A DNA stretch of 64,000 nt from assembly GCF_020379485.1 (NCBI RefSeq), contig NC_063443.1, positions 17,045,531-17,109,530 of the forward strand, given 5' to 3'. Position 1 is the first letter of the stretch. Each line of letters begins with the position of its first letter. Made by a program: the position numbers and the translations under genes. The stretch comes from Brassica napus. Its lineage: Eukaryota > Streptophyta > Magnoliopsida > Brassicales > Brassicaceae. This document shows positions 51,373-64,000 of the stretch, in pieces. The notes below the pieces were generated by a model that saw nothing but the letters and a program-made list of their open reading frames with translations, made no database searches and was not told where the DNA came from.

Positions 51373-52270
51373 GTTGGTGGTGGTGATGATGCCAGTTTTT
51401 GTGTGTGTGTGTTTGTTTAAGAATTAGAGAGAGCGAAAGAGACAAGAAAGTTGAGCAGACTTGGAGGCAGAGAACTTGTTTTTATATTATTTTGTTTCTT
51501 ACGTTTCTTCGATTCTTTATGTAACCTACTTTTTTTTGTTTCCTTTCTGGTTTTACTTTAATATTTAAATAATTTTAAATTAATTTTTTTCATAAGAAAT
51601 AATCCCAGCATTATAATTTTTTTTTAATGCTTTTTTATTTTTGAAACATTATTGATAGATTTCAATGATTATAATTAATAAATTGATGATAATTCATCAC
51701 CCAAATTTAATGAATTAATATTAAAGATACTAAATAATTAAATCCATTTTGTAGAGAAAAATGATATGAATTTCAAAATCATTAATATATATACACATAA
51801 AATGTCAATGCATTTAATTATTTTAAAAACTAATTTACTTTGATTAAAAGGCAATAAATTTAGCCTAATTTTAAATTAATAACCTTAGGGTAAGTATGCT
51901 ATTTTCTGAGGTCTATTGGTAAATTTATACTAGTACAAAGGTAATACTTTGGGGACCACAACAAGCTACTTTTCACCTTATTAAATGTTCTGAAAGTGGA
52001 TATAGTAAACTTTTGAAACTTAATTTAATAAAAAGATAGTAGAGAGAGAAGCATTTAGGCCAGTAGGCCCAAACAAATTAAATTCTTCTCTGGATATTTA
52101 TCAAAAGGCCCATATATTTGGGCCTTAATGATACCGATCTGTTTGTAGTATAAAGTTGGCTATCTACTCACCCGCACAAAACCCTAGCTTCACTGCTGAA
52201 CTGCGCCGCGGCTTATATATCTTTAATCCTCTCTTGCAGGCTGTTGTAGTGACAGTTTCTATCGGAGAAG
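51373..52270. promoter_or_regulatory. Bidirectional promoter: helicase gene and RPS6
   Basis: Close to RPS6 lie three site II elements: AGGCCCA at 52065, AGGCCCAT at 52106 and TGGGCCT at 52119, the last two forming an inverted pair. A telo-box AAACCCTA follows at 52178. Site II plus telo-box is the standard arrangement of plant ribosomal protein promoters, linking transcription to cell growth. The helicase side is AT-rich and lacks clear elements. Confidence 0.8.
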
Positions 52271-53690
<1,420 letters not shown>

Positions 53691-53978
53691 AACCAAAATT
53701 TCTTTCTCTCTCTAGTTTGTTTCTCCAAAGACATGAAAACACCATTGTGACCGTCTCTTTTTTGTGTTTCTGCTTTGTGTTAACTTTTCAATCCAATTAC
53801 AATATAAAAGTTTTGAACTTGTTTGCTATATTGCCTTTTAGTTTTTGATAGTGTTCTATCAAAACCAAACTCAAAACTCAATCAAACACTTGTAATAAAA
53901 ACCTCGAACAAAAAGGCCATTGATAATACACGAGAAGTAACAATACAAAAGTAAACACTGACAAATTCAAATCGGTTT
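53691..53978. other. Convergent 3' ends of RPS6 and Rab genes
   Basis: Short spacer with the RPS6 3' UTR and Rab 3' UTR. If the Arabidopsis order is ancestral, a rearrangement breakpoint lies in here. Confidence 0.5.
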
Positions 53979-54803
53979 CTACGAGTTACAACACATGCCA
54001 CTCTTCGTCGGAATCACCTGAGCAGGACCCGGAACAATATCAATCTTCTTCCCAGCAAGCGACCCCGGATCACCATTCCCTTCTCCAGCAACAAGATTCT
54101 TCTTGTTCACAATATTAAAAATCTCAGTCAAAACCGTCGAGAAAGCCGTCTCCACGTTGACCGCGTTCAGAGCCGAAGTCTCCAAGAAGAAAAGCCCTTC
54201 CGTCTCCGCGAACTCCTTAGCATCTTCCGTCGAGATCGCACGCTGATCCTCGAGATCAGACTTGTTCCCCACGAGTATTATCACAATGTTCTTGTCCGCG
54301 TGGCCTCTCAGCTCCTCCAGCCACCGCGGGATGTGATCGAACGTCTGACGCCGCGTCACGTCGTATACAAGCATCGCACCAACCGCTCCTCTGTAGTAAG
54401 CACTCGTCACCGCTCTATACCTGCGTTACGATGTCGTTTTCTTCTTTTAAACTTGTTTACAATCAGATCAAATAATACGACGACGTTTTGAATTCAAATC
54501 TCGGAAACAAAATTAAAAAAGTTTCGCACGCGGATCGAACACGAGATCTAAGGAAAGAGTGTAGAGATTTCACCGTTCTTGGCCCGCGGTGTCCCAGATC
54601 TGAGCCTTGACGCTCTTGTGGTCCATCACGAGCGTTCGAGTTTGGAACTCGACGCCGATGGTGGCTTTGGAGTCCAAGCTGAACTCGTTTCTCGCGTAAC
54701 GGGAGAGTATCTGAGACTTCCCGACTCCGGAGTCTCCGATCAGGACTAGCTTGAAGACGTAGTCAATCTTCTGCGACGGGTCTCCGTATCCTCCGCTCGA
54801 CAT
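53979..54803 (-). CDS. RABA4A: Rab GTPase, RabA4 group (RABA4a-like)
   Basis: Two exons on the minus strand, 54574-54803 and 53979-54420, join in the codon for Arg77 and give 223 residues. GTPase motifs: GDSGVGKS at 23-30, the effector region [15 protein letters not shown] at 70-76, NKSD at 129-132 and ETSA at 157-160. The C-terminus ends with CCNS, Cys220 and Cys221 being the geranylgeranylation sites. RabA4 proteins sit on trans-Golgi/recycling vesicles and direct secretion to the cell surface. The sequence is closest in my memory to Arabidopsis RABA4a (At5g65270). The P-loop has Gly where Arabidopsis RabA4 proteins have Ala (GDSAVGKS). It shares an upstream region with the next gene, transcribed the other way. 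Confidence 0.92.
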
Positions 54804-55175
54804 CTTTCACCGTCTTCTTTCTCAGCTAATCGTGTGAAGTGTTCAACTATTATATGGAAAGGTGAAGTTTATACGGAGTGATCTCGTGCGGTTAAGTCTT
54901 GTGTAACTCGTTGACGATACTTACGTGGCATACGATCGTTGGTTGTTGTGGAGACTTTTTTTTCTCTAAGTGTCAGGCGCATGTTTTTCGGTGGGATGCT
55001 GTTTACTAATTAAATCAAATGAGGGCCGAATCAAAGGAATATTGAAACGCGCCTTCACGTTCCTGAGAGGCCCATTATTCAACGACGACGTTTTGGGCTT
55101 TATTGCTGACATGGCAAATTAAATGTCCACGTCATTTTTTTGTTGTTGTTGTTGTTGCTCTTGGGAGAGACGACG
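54804..55175. promoter_or_regulatory. Divergent promoter, Rab and conserved unknown gene
   Basis: 372 bp separate two start codons facing away. AGGCCCATTA near 55068 and GGGCTTT near 55095 are site II-like elements; TTGTTGTTG repeats lie in the leader of the right gene. The arrangement suggests shared regulation. Confidence 0.6.
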
Positions 55176-57620
55176 ATGGAAGAGCTAAGGCGATTGGAGA
55201 AGTTGCAGAGTGTTGTATCAGCCGTCTCTTCTCACGGTTTACTAACTTCCGATCATGAATCGTCTTCTTCTTCTTCTTCTCGGTTCATTTCCGAGCTCGT
55301 TCTTTTCCTGGTAACTGAGAAAGTTGAAGTGTTTTTCGAATTTTTCCCGGAAAAAATTATGAAATCTGATTTCATTATTCTTTCAAAGGTACAACCATGC
55401 GGCGACCTAGATATTGAATCGAAACTGGTCTTGGTCTCTGATTTCATACCGAAAGTAAGCAAAAAGCTTGATTCATTTTTGATTATTCCTCTTTCGAAGC
55501 GTTTTGTTTTACTGCGTTAGGTATCTGGACGTTTCCTCGATGAGATATCGAGGTCGATTCAGCGAGACGATGAAGCTAAACCACTAATCACAAGTTCAGG
55601 TTATTCTAATCAGTTCCCTTTGTAGTTATCTATGTTTCTGTTTTTGTTCCAGCTTACTTGAAATTGCCTGTGCTTCAAAAATGTATTTGTTTGAGTCACT
55701 TCGGTTTGCTTAGTCTTTTTATGTGAATGGCGGTTAATAGTTCAATTTCTATGTAGTAGAGTCTCAAAAGAGTTGTGTGAAGAGGAGTGCCATGGACAAT
55801 GTTGATCCTTACGCGGCACAGAAAGATCAACAAGTCGTGGCAATGGTCGGGCTTGATGCAATGAAGAGAGCAAACTCTACACTTGAGGATTTCGTAAGTT
55901 CTTTACTCATACACAAGCATCCTGTCTTGACAAATCAAGTAGAGAATGCCCTTTTTCAAAAAAAAAAATCAAGTAGAGAAAGATAGAGGGAGAAAAAACT
56001 TCTCTTATGACTTATGCTAGTGTCTCTCTCTCTCTTGATTTTTGAACATTTGTTGTCTTATTAGTAATAGTCCATACCATATTGCAGTCGAGGTCTTACT
56101 TCATGTTCCATCAGTTGGAAATTAGCGAACCGCAGTCAATATTCAGATATTTACCCGTCCTTTCTTTCACTGAGAGTTACATATATCAGGTAATAATTGT
56201 GTATTTGCGTTCAGTAAAGTTGCGCAGCCGCAACAGTAACAATGTAACCCGGTTCTAAGAAGTTTAACTCTTTATGCATCTGTAGATGGATGCTCTTAAT
56301 GAGAAGATTGTCCGCAAATCAGCTTGTGAATCCCAAGTCAATGTAAGATGCCATCTCTAATATTTAGGAGTATGGGAATCAGTGTAGAGCCTAATGGTTT
56401 GAGATGCAGTGCTCAAGCCATGGATGGAATTCTGAATCACGAGTTTTGTTTGAAACTGATCCATTGAAGCCTCTCGGAGATGTGCTTCAACGTGAGGGCC
56501 TTTTGACTCAAAGGTATTTATTTCCTTGAGATAAATTTATTTCCCCCTATTGTATGATCAGCAAAGGGACAGACAGTAAAGCAGCACTAACAGATATTAA
56601 CTATGTCATTGGTTAGAATACAACAAGAGTTTGAGTCGGGCAAAGAGTATTGGGCGTTAGAAAGAAAGCTTTGTCATGCTCTTTCGAACAAAAATAAGGT
56701 AACTGGTTCAGGTTACTGCCTTCAAACAAGTGGTTATTTGTTTTTGTTTTACATTTTCTCAGCGTTTGATATATCTTTATAGATCTGTGTCGAAGATGTG
56801 ATGAGAGCGATTCATTTGAAGTCTTTTGATTACCGGGTGTTGAATCTTCTACTATACAAGTTGAGAGGAGTAGAGGTAAGTAGTACATTCATCATGTGCC
56901 TTGTCATTTCTTGATGAGAAGTCATATTCCGTCTGTATTTGATTTATGTTTTGTCTACGGAAAAGGTGAATGAGTTGCACATGGAGTTCTTGTCAGTTTC
57001 AGAGTTCCTGGTGGAAGTAGCTGATGATCTGTACGCTTTCTCTTAAAACATTTCCATCTTCCATAAACACAAAGTGTTGAATCTTTCAGGATCTTGAGTG
57101 GTTTTGAATTGTGCCTTTGCAGGTTCGATTACGAGGTTAGTTACACTCAAAGAACACTTATGTCACAACAGGATCTCCACTGATCAGCTCTGATATGGTT
57201 TTCTTGTAGGACGACGTGCTGGAGAACAGTTTCAATGTATTACGAATGTTTGTGGGAATGTTCGGCCCATCGAATGCACCCACTGAGCTGGTAAAGAAAC
57301 GTTAACACGACATTCCATGAAAACATTGTTACAGTTTTCATTGTTTGTTACAGGCCAAGCGGATATCAGAAGCTGAAGAGAAGTATGAAGAGATCATGAA
57401 ATCTCTGGATCCACATTTGTCTTCAAATTACCAGAGGAGATGTGAAGAAGCTACTAAAGAAGGTACCAATATTACAATATATCATCAAAACTCTATTTAT
57501 GTTGTCTTATTGACTCAATGAAAAAATTTAGGTGGGAAAGTTTCTGGGCCGTTGCTGGGAACATGGAACATACCGGCGGTTATCTCCGACGAAGGTGCAT
57601 ACCGAGCTGCTCACCGCTAA
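55176..57620 (+). CDS. Conserved plant protein of unknown function
   Basis: I reconstructed 14 exons: 55176-55310, 55389-55454, 55521-55599, 55757-55893, 56088-56189, 56286-56342, 56410-56513, 56617-56698, 56783-56875, 56966-57030, 57123-57135, 57210-57290, 57354-57462 and 57532-57620. All obey GT-AG, keep frame and give 403 residues. One exon has only 13 nt. I recognise the protein as a conserved single-copy-like plant family but know no function for it. Features: a Ser run near residue 26, the phrase MVGLDAMKRANSTLEDF, MRAIHLKSFDYRVLNLLLY, the acidic DDLFDYEDDVLENSFNVLRM, and a coiled-coil-like AEEKYEEIMKSLD. No signal peptide or membrane helix is evident. It looks mainly helical and soluble. 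Its divergent neighbour is the Rab gene. Confidence 0.85.
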
Positions 57621-59942
57621 AAAAACATGTACCTGTAGTAAAACCGGGATTTTGTTAAGGTTGTATACCGGATTAAACCGGGAATGAAAATTGAGGAAGA
57701 GTACCCTGAGAGTAAACTTCGCTGAGACGTTAATAGGCTTCAGCTTGTGACCAAACATTCTTGGGCCGTAGGTCTTTTCCAAGTATCAACTATTGAAGGA
57801 GACAAAAGCCCTTGACTCTTGTCGTTGCATCATGCAATTTTATAAATTCATGCAATTTTCTGGTTTTTTCTCAATCACGTCGTCTTTCTACGTTTTTTTT
57901 TTGTCGGCCGTCGTCTTTCTACATCATTTTTTTCCCATCTCATATATTTCTTTTTGTGACTTCAATTTATTTGTATATTTTGAATATAAATATTTTTTTC
58001 AAAGAGAATGCGACAAATCAGGTAATGTGGAAAAAGATAGTCACAGAATGCGATACCACGGAACGTAATTTCACAGCCTTTATTTCGTGTCTTGTAATTT
58101 TCCCAATTTTTCGATTTTATTATAAAATGATTTAAAAGAAAATTAAAAGATATTCCAAATTTCAGGTGGCATATGTATATTCCCTGTTCTTCCTGAGAGA
58201 AAAAAAACTTGGCTTCGTTTGATTTAATACGTGCATTTACTTCTCTTGTTTCTATATATACGTTTACTCCAAAGTTCAAACCATATTATTATTCGATGCA
58301 CCAAAGTTCTGAGCTGTATTTTCAAGAAGCCATAGAAAAGTCGATGCCACCATAAATTGTAACTGAACAGTAGTTAAGTATCATCAATTGTTCATGGACC
58401 ATTCCGTATTCTATTCCTTTTATTATTATCATGTCGATCGAAACTTTTGCTTATTTGTAAAAAGTCGCCATTATGGTGGTTACTTACTAGTACTTTTTAT
58501 TCGAAACAAATATATCGTGGGAAGAACTAATTTTCTGCAATTGAAAGTACTACCCATACAAATAAAATATGGACAGTACAAAGGAGGAGAAAACGATACT
58601 GCTAAACTTGTTGGAAAACAGCAGAAAGAGACACGCATAGACTATATTACATTTAATGATAACATAAGATTGTTGAAAGTATTAAATGAAAGCAGTCAAA
58701 AATGATAAAAATGTGGCATCCTTCTTCTCTTCTTCATTTATTGATGATCTTTGGAAACTTTTACCTCTTTCACCTTTTGAGTGAAAAATCAAATCTCAGT
58801 CAAACTGTGGTTCTTTACTACTATTTGCTACTCAGTAATTTCCCTATTTGCTTACTATTTTCTCTGATGATAAAAGGAGCCTCGATTCTCCTATTTGCTT
58901 ACTATTTTGTTGTGATGATAAAGGAAACCTCTATTTGATGTGTCAGTAAAATAGACACTTACCCGTGAAATGTTATTCACACCCGATTACCCAAAAAAAA
59001 AGAGTTATTAAGACTAGTTTTTTTTAACCGTTGAAAGGTCCACTCAACATTTGGATTATTACTGGGGAAAGCTAGCGTAAGTAATGGTGTGGAACCATGA
59101 AACAATTAATGAAGTCTAGAGATGGCCTAAGCATATTAATTCGACATTCAAGGCATGCCTGGTTGATTATGGTCCTCTTCCACATTGATGTGGTGATACA
59201 ATACAACACAAACGAATGCAAATTCAGCAAATGTCCTAAAACACTTACTTTTAAATGTAGTTCGTTCATATAGGAATGCAAGTGAATGGAAAGCTTCTTT
59301 TAGAAGCTCAATAGTGATGACAGAACATTAATTGAAACAGTTGACTATGTTTTTGAAAAATAGAGTGAAACATTGACTTTTACAACTAACAAACATATTA
59401 GCTTGACTTTGGCTAACAATACTTATTGACCCAATTTTCAACACAAGGATTTCGTAATTAAACTCATTGAACCCGGTTTAGCACTGATATAGCCAAACCG
59501 AAAATGTGAAGTCATCGTCAATCAATCAATAAATTAACAGTGAACGTTTTTGTTCCAAAACTAGTGAACAATGGCAAAGGAGATAAAAATAAAATGAAAA
59601 GAGAGTATAGAGATTGAAGTGACGCATAGAAAGAAGGCTAGTTTCTGAGCCTCTCTCCTCTGATATGTATCCTCCTATTCTGTCTCCCCCACTCCGTCTT
59701 GTTCCTTTCACCCTTCCCTCTCACTTTTACCATTTTACCCCTTCCTCTCACCTTAAAGATTTCTCCATCTCACTCATTTTAAAACAACTGGTCCAAAAGC
59801 TTCTTCTCTCTGTTTTGCTTTTCAAAACTTCTCGAAATTTCACTCTCTCTGTTTAGCTTCTAAAGTCTTGCAATTTCACTATAGACCCACATGAAAGTTT
59901 CTCATTGATGGTTGTGATAGGCTACTGAACTCGAAGATCAAC
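57621..59942. other. Intergenic before EPFL1
   Basis: No supported gene. AT-rich sequence with small local repeats (CTATTTGCTTACTATTTT twice near 58848 and 58891). Short open frames here match nothing I know. A CT-rich stretch at 59640-59880 just before EPFL1 is probably its promoter and leader. Confidence 0.4.
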
Positions 59943-60394
59943 ATGTTCACTATTTACAATTCTGCCCTTCCTCTCCTCCTCTTCCTCGTTTTCATCACTC
60001 AAGAAGTCTCATCCTCTCTTCAACCTGTCCAGCCTCCCAATTCTCCTCAAGTAATCAAATCTTCCACTCAATTTCTCATTTTTTTTCCTAATCTTTCATT
60101 TTTGATTGATTTAAAAGTTATTTAATAATTGATTATTAGGTAGCTTTGGTGGAAGATAAAGCAAGATTAGGCTCTACACCACCGAGCTGCCACAACAGCT
60201 GCAACGGCTGCCACCCTTGTATGCCTACTCAAGTCCCCACTCTGCCGAGCCGCTCCCGTTTCACCCGAGTTGACCCGTTCTCCGGCGGTTTCGTACGGCC
60301 TCCTTCCTCCCTAACCACCGTACTTGATCAGTACTCTAACTACAAGCCCATGGGATGGAAATGCCACTGCAATGGTCACTTTTACAACCCTTGA
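59943..60394 (+). CDS. EPFL1: EPIDERMAL PATTERNING FACTOR-like secreted peptide (EPFL1-like)
   Basis: Two exons, 59943-60050 and 60140-60394, give a 120-residue precursor. Residues 1 to ~24 are a signal peptide (MFTIYNSALPLLLFLVFITQ). A short propeptide follows, then the mature domain of about 50-60 residues starting near LGSTPPSC. It carries six cysteines: PPSCHNSCNGCHPC and KCHCNG, the EPF/EPFL pattern forming three disulfides. EPFL peptides are secreted ligands of ERECTA-family receptor kinases controlling stomata and organ growth; EPFL1 acts in the shoot apex and embryo in Arabidopsis. Sequence (SGGFVRPPSSLTTVLDQYSN, YKPMGWKCHCNGHFYNP) and position fit At5g10310. Confidence 0.93.
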
Positions 60395-61866
60395 AACCGT
60401 CATCATCCTCTGGTTCGTTTTTTTACTCATTTTCTTTGTTTTTAGTTTAGATTTGATTTTGTATTATTGAGAGTAGAGTTGTTCATTGTATTCTTTGTAT
60501 ATGTACGGCTCAATTTGTAAATAATCAAAAGGTCTTGTGATTATTTTGAAGAAGAAGAAAAAAAAAACAAAATCGCTGATGTCGTCACTGATAATTGCAT
60601 TTGCAGAGAGATAGAGATGTATGTAACTACTTACTTGCGTCATTCATTTCTTTCAACACTTTGGTTTTGTTAAATTCAATTAATATTAAAGTCTGTCTTC
60701 TTTGTTTCCTTAACGTTTGCATGTTCACAATTTAATTCATCAGCTTTTCAGCTTTTATTTTACTGACAAAATCCTTTTGAGCTAAGAAAAAGAAGATTTA
60801 TTAACCTTTTGTTTATCTAAACCTATGTATTGAAGCAAATTTATAATTTCATTCTGGAAAAAGCTTGAACTAGATTTGATTTGAATGGAACAACACACTG
60901 TCAAAGTTGATAAATCAATTTTGTCTCACCTGCCTCGATGTCCTACACAATCACTGTTTGAGACTCTTCTCGTGAATCTTCAGTAGACCCATATCTGAGT
61001 AAGGCTTCGTACAATTATTAACATCACTTTTAGCTTTTTCTTCTGTTGGTTTATAGCTTCAAAAATAATAAAGCAATCAATTAACCATAACTACGTGCAT
61101 TACTTACTGTTATTATCTATGCTAACATGACGATGCAACTTCATGTTCTAGTAAAGAAAAAGATGATGATATAGATTGACACATTAGTCCACAGTTTGTT
61201 TCATGGGAAATTGCACTTTATGACGTTTAAAAAAATTATAATTAACTCAGTGACCAATTGCCCTATTATACCAATATACTTTATGTCTATTATGTAATAA
61301 TGCATTTTTACCCTTGTATACAACCGGTGTAACCTGCTGAAAGAAAATAAATATAAATTATTTTTTATTTATTCTAGAGAAGTAAACGTGTCTTTTCTTT
61401 TGACACAAATTGTAAATGATAATAATTGTGAAAGCTTAATGCTTTCTTCTTCATTTTGTCCGCCACTGAAATCACCGAGTATATTACCAGCGACGTTTGT
61501 GGAGTACCAGCCCGATTGTGACGCCTTTGTTGGAGATGGGAGACAAAGGATTCACGGCTTCTGAACTCGAAAGTCGCAACAATCGTACCGTCTCTGTGAG
61601 TAATTTCTCACTTCGAGATTCAACAGTTCGTGAAGACCATACTTAAACGCTTGTAAATTTCGATTTTGGAGCTGGTAGTTATACTGCTTTAGTTGATCGG
61701 AGAAGATAAACATTTTTTCTAACATTATGTTCTATTCTATTTATATGCATAAGGAATAGAAATATAAACCAATATATATTATAAGTGTTATGTTCATGTT
61801 ATATAATGTGAATTAGTCTGTTACTATTTTTTTTACCATGTATCTTTTTATTTGAGCATTCATAAA
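60395..61866. other. Intergenic after EPFL1
   Basis: EPFL1 3' end followed by AT-rich DNA. A GC-richer patch at 61450-61620 reads MGDKGFTASELESRNNRT in one frame and could be an old exon remnant, but I cannot place it. No terminal repeats were established. Confidence 0.35.
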
Positions 61867-62420
61867 GAATGTATTATTTTGTTCTCCAATCTGTACTAAC
61901 CATTCTATTTGGGTTTAGGGTTTATACTTGGATTTAGGGTTTAATGATTAAAATTTAGAGTTTAGTATTTGGAAGGTGGGGGTTGAGGTTTGGGTTTAGT
62001 GACTCTATCATGTATCCATTTGACGATTAATAAATAATATACTATTTCGTTCTCGATATGTACTATACTATATATTTTGTTCCATTCTATTTAGGTTTGG
62101 GATCTACTTGGATTTAGGGTTTAATGAGTAGGATTTAGGATTTAGTATTTGAAAGGTGGTGGTTAAGGCTTGGGTTTAGTGACCCTATCATGTATCGTTT
62201 CATTTGACGATTAATAAAAAGTGTTCTATTTTGTTCACCAATATATACTATACTATGTATTTTGTTACATTCTATTTGGGATTGGGGTATATACTTGGGT
62301 TTTTGATCTATAATTGGATTTAAGGTTTAGTGATTATGATTTAGGGTTTAGTATTTGGAAAGTGGGGGTTGAGTTTTGGATTTAGTGATAATAGTTTAAA
62401 TTTTAGTATTCAAAATTTAG
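61867..62420. repeat. TTTAGGG-rich tandem array, ~170-185-bp unit, 3 copies
   Basis: Each unit opens with (T/C)TATT(T/A)TGTTC, followed by TGTACTA, then TTCTATTT(G/A)GG, a cluster of degenerate telomere-like GGATTTAGGGTTTA motifs, TTTAGTATTTGGAAGGTGG, and ends CGATTAATAAA. Copies begin near 61867, 62036 and 62222. A further stretch to about 62520 holds more degenerate GGTTTAG motifs without the rest. Confidence 0.85.
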
Positions 62421-62986
62421 ATTTAGATTTAGAGTTTATATATGAGTTTATGGATTATATTTGGTTTTAGGGTTTACTGATTAGGGTTTAGGGTTTAGTG
62501 ATTATTGTTTAGGATTTATTATTTAGATCTTTGTGGATTTGAGATCAAATTTATTATTTAGGGATTATGATATAGTTAAATTTTTTATACTATTTGGATG
62601 ATATGAAATATAACAGTCCGATTTAATTGTGAGAAATAAATGGAATATACTATTTATTGTAAGAATAATTTATTTTCATGAACAGATTTACTGAGCACAG
62701 AAACATATGAAGTAGTTATGTAAATGACGTGGATGGATGTGGTGTCTTCATTTTCAACAGTGCGCAGTAAATATTGACCATACCTTATTTTCTTCAACGT
62801 CATCTACGTGACTTATTCACCGGTTACTTGTAGCAGAAGAGGGTATAACCGACTAAACTTGAGCTAAATGTTATTGACTTAATAATGTCAAAATCATTGT
62901 CATATTCTTAATTATGCTTCCAAGATTGGTTATTTGGCAAATTAACCCTTGTTTCATTACAACTCATGTTTATTTTTATTTTTTTA
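62421..62986. other. Intergenic, HNL gene 3' flank
   Basis: AT-rich sequence continuing the GTTTAG-rich tract to about 62520 and then ordinary spacer containing the 3' end of the next gene. No other gene seen. Confidence 0.4.
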
Positions 62987-64000
62987 TTAATTCGAATCGA
63001 CGGCGATAGTAGAGAGACACTCGAAGAGTTGTTGGGGTTTGGAGAGCATCACCATGTGATCTGCACCGTCAATCTCGTACACTTTTGATACGTTGAAATT
63101 ATCAATCATCCAACGAATAAAATCGCACGGAATAGCTTTGTCTTCTTTACCCATTATGTAAACTCGTCGAACCGAGCCATACCCTTCCTCGCTAAACTTT
63201 TCTTTCTTTGCTAAATCCTCTTTGAAAAATGAACCTTGTCTATGCAACGTTTTCGCCAGCTCGTAATCCTATGATAAACACACAGACAATTACCAATAAT
63301 CATCTCATAACATTAAACACATGGTCTCTTTATATCTAGTGTCTACTTTTGACATGCTTATAGAGTTTTAGTGTTACATTAGTATACTAGTAAACATCAT
63401 TAACTCAATTCCATTCCCAAGCACAGTTTGAATATAAAGACTTAGTGGTTAATACCTGGACGGTACATTCTTGGTAAAGATGGTTCTTCATGAACTTAGG
63501 TCCCATTTTCAACAAACTCATTGTTCCATTTTTTGTTTCATGAGACGAGAACTCACAGTCTTCAAAATCACCAGGCATCTCCATATACTTTCTCATCAAT
63601 AATAAAACAAATAATTAATTCTCATATACTGAAATATATATAGTAATATATCTCATGCTAAATTGAAAAAAAAAATCTCATGTTAAATTATTATGAACCT
63701 TATCTAGCACGTGAGAGGGCACATGGGTTGTGTCGGGCAAGAAAGCGTTGACGAACACAAGAACCTTAGTTTTCGCCGGGAACTTGTCGGCGGCGTAAGC
63801 AATGTTGATGCCTCCGAAGCTGAACCCAACGAGAATCACCTCCTCGTTCTCAGGGTGAGATGCGAGGGTTTCGATCAACGGTTGGGAGTATTCCTCGAAA
63901 GTTTCAACGGCTTGGATTGGGCGTGGATCGATCCCGGAGGCGGCGAGTTCGACGGCAGTGACGCGGTGACCGGCGGATTCAAGGAGGGGTTTGAGCTTGA
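62987..64000 (-). CDS. HNL: Alpha-hydroxynitrile lyase / methylesterase (MES5-like), 5' end cut by window
   Basis: Three exons on the minus strand are visible: 63699-64000 (partial), 63456-63587 and 62987-63268. They encode about 238 residues from KLKPLLESAGHRVTAVELAA to IAVDSN. Alpha/beta-hydrolase fold; the nucleophile elbow GFSFGG holds the catalytic Ser, EDKAIP the Asp and GADHMV the His. It matches my memory of Arabidopsis hydroxynitrile lyase (At5g10300, MES5) almost throughout, which cleaves and forms R-cyanohydrins in vitro; its role in plants is unclear. About 20 N-terminal residues, including the Asn at the oxyanion hole that separates HNL from esterase activity, lie outside the window. 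Methylesterase activity therefore cannot be excluded. Confidence 0.9.

Noticed and set aside
57793..58705. Several 90-107-codon frames between the unknown gene and EPFL1
   Set aside because: AT-rich chance frames with Phe/Ile/Tyr composition and no signals.

Overview
This window is plant nuclear DNA from a member of the Brassicaceae (inference). The protein-coding genes have short GT-AG introns and AT-rich intergenic DNA. The order of recognisable genes runs parallel, in reverse, to what I remember of Arabidopsis thaliana At5g10450 to At5g10300: 14-3-3 lambda remnant, CYCD4;2, AGP4, MATE transporter, ANTH protein, two histone H3.1 genes, RING1/ATL, DEAH helicase-RBR protein, RPS6B, EPFL1 and the hydroxynitrile lyase/MES5 gene. 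It is not A. thaliana itself: the MATE gene is present in four tandem copies, the 14-3-3 gene is decayed, and a RABA4a-like gene plus a conserved unknown gene sit between RPS6 and EPFL1. The Arabidopsis comparison is from memory and needs an alignment.

Region 1 (1-15.1 kb) holds few genes and many transposable elements. It contains a Helitron with an internal ~200-bp tandem repeat (1134-2499), a 14-3-3 pseudogene that keeps one intron position (about 3.27-3.78 kb), CYCD4;2 (5481-7146, +), a degenerate TIR element, a PIF/Harbinger-like element (8868-9908), and 18 bp further on a 4.1-kb Helitron (9927-13999) carrying fragments of a TML/muniscin-like gene and a receptor-kinase gene. AGP4 follows at 15174.

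Region 2 (17.1-38.9 kb) is a head-to-tail array of four MATE efflux genes. All four share nine exons with the same internal exon lengths. Between the third and fourth copies lie two nearly identical 1.2-kb LINE-derived retroposons in opposite orientation, each with its own target-site duplication. The fourth copy has a small LTR element (TRIM-like) in intron 4 and a 3.5-kb Helitron inside exon 8. That Helitron carries a purine-biosynthesis (PurH) fragment and the same receptor-kinase fragment as the upstream Helitron. Removing it on paper restores exactly a 90-nt exon 8.

Region 3 (39.3-57.6 kb) is dense with housekeeping genes: an ANTH clathrin adaptor (-), two H3.1 genes (+,+), an ATL RING-H2 E3 ligase (-), a 1766-residue DEAH helicase-RBR protein (-), ribosomal protein S6 (+) divergent from the helicase, a RabA4-type GTPase (-) divergent from a 403-residue conserved unknown protein (+).

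Region 4 (57.6-64 kb) is sparse: EPFL1 signalling peptide (+), a degenerate TTTAGGG-rich ~180-bp tandem array (61.87-62.42 kb), and the 3' part of a hydroxynitrile lyase/methylesterase gene (-) running off the window. The genes have unrelated functions and form no operon or pathway; what they share is ancestral linkage. The most notable content is the layered transposon history, especially gene-capturing Helitrons and the Helitron-disrupted MATE copy. All exon coordinates were read by hand from splice sites and reading frame, with no transcript evidence.
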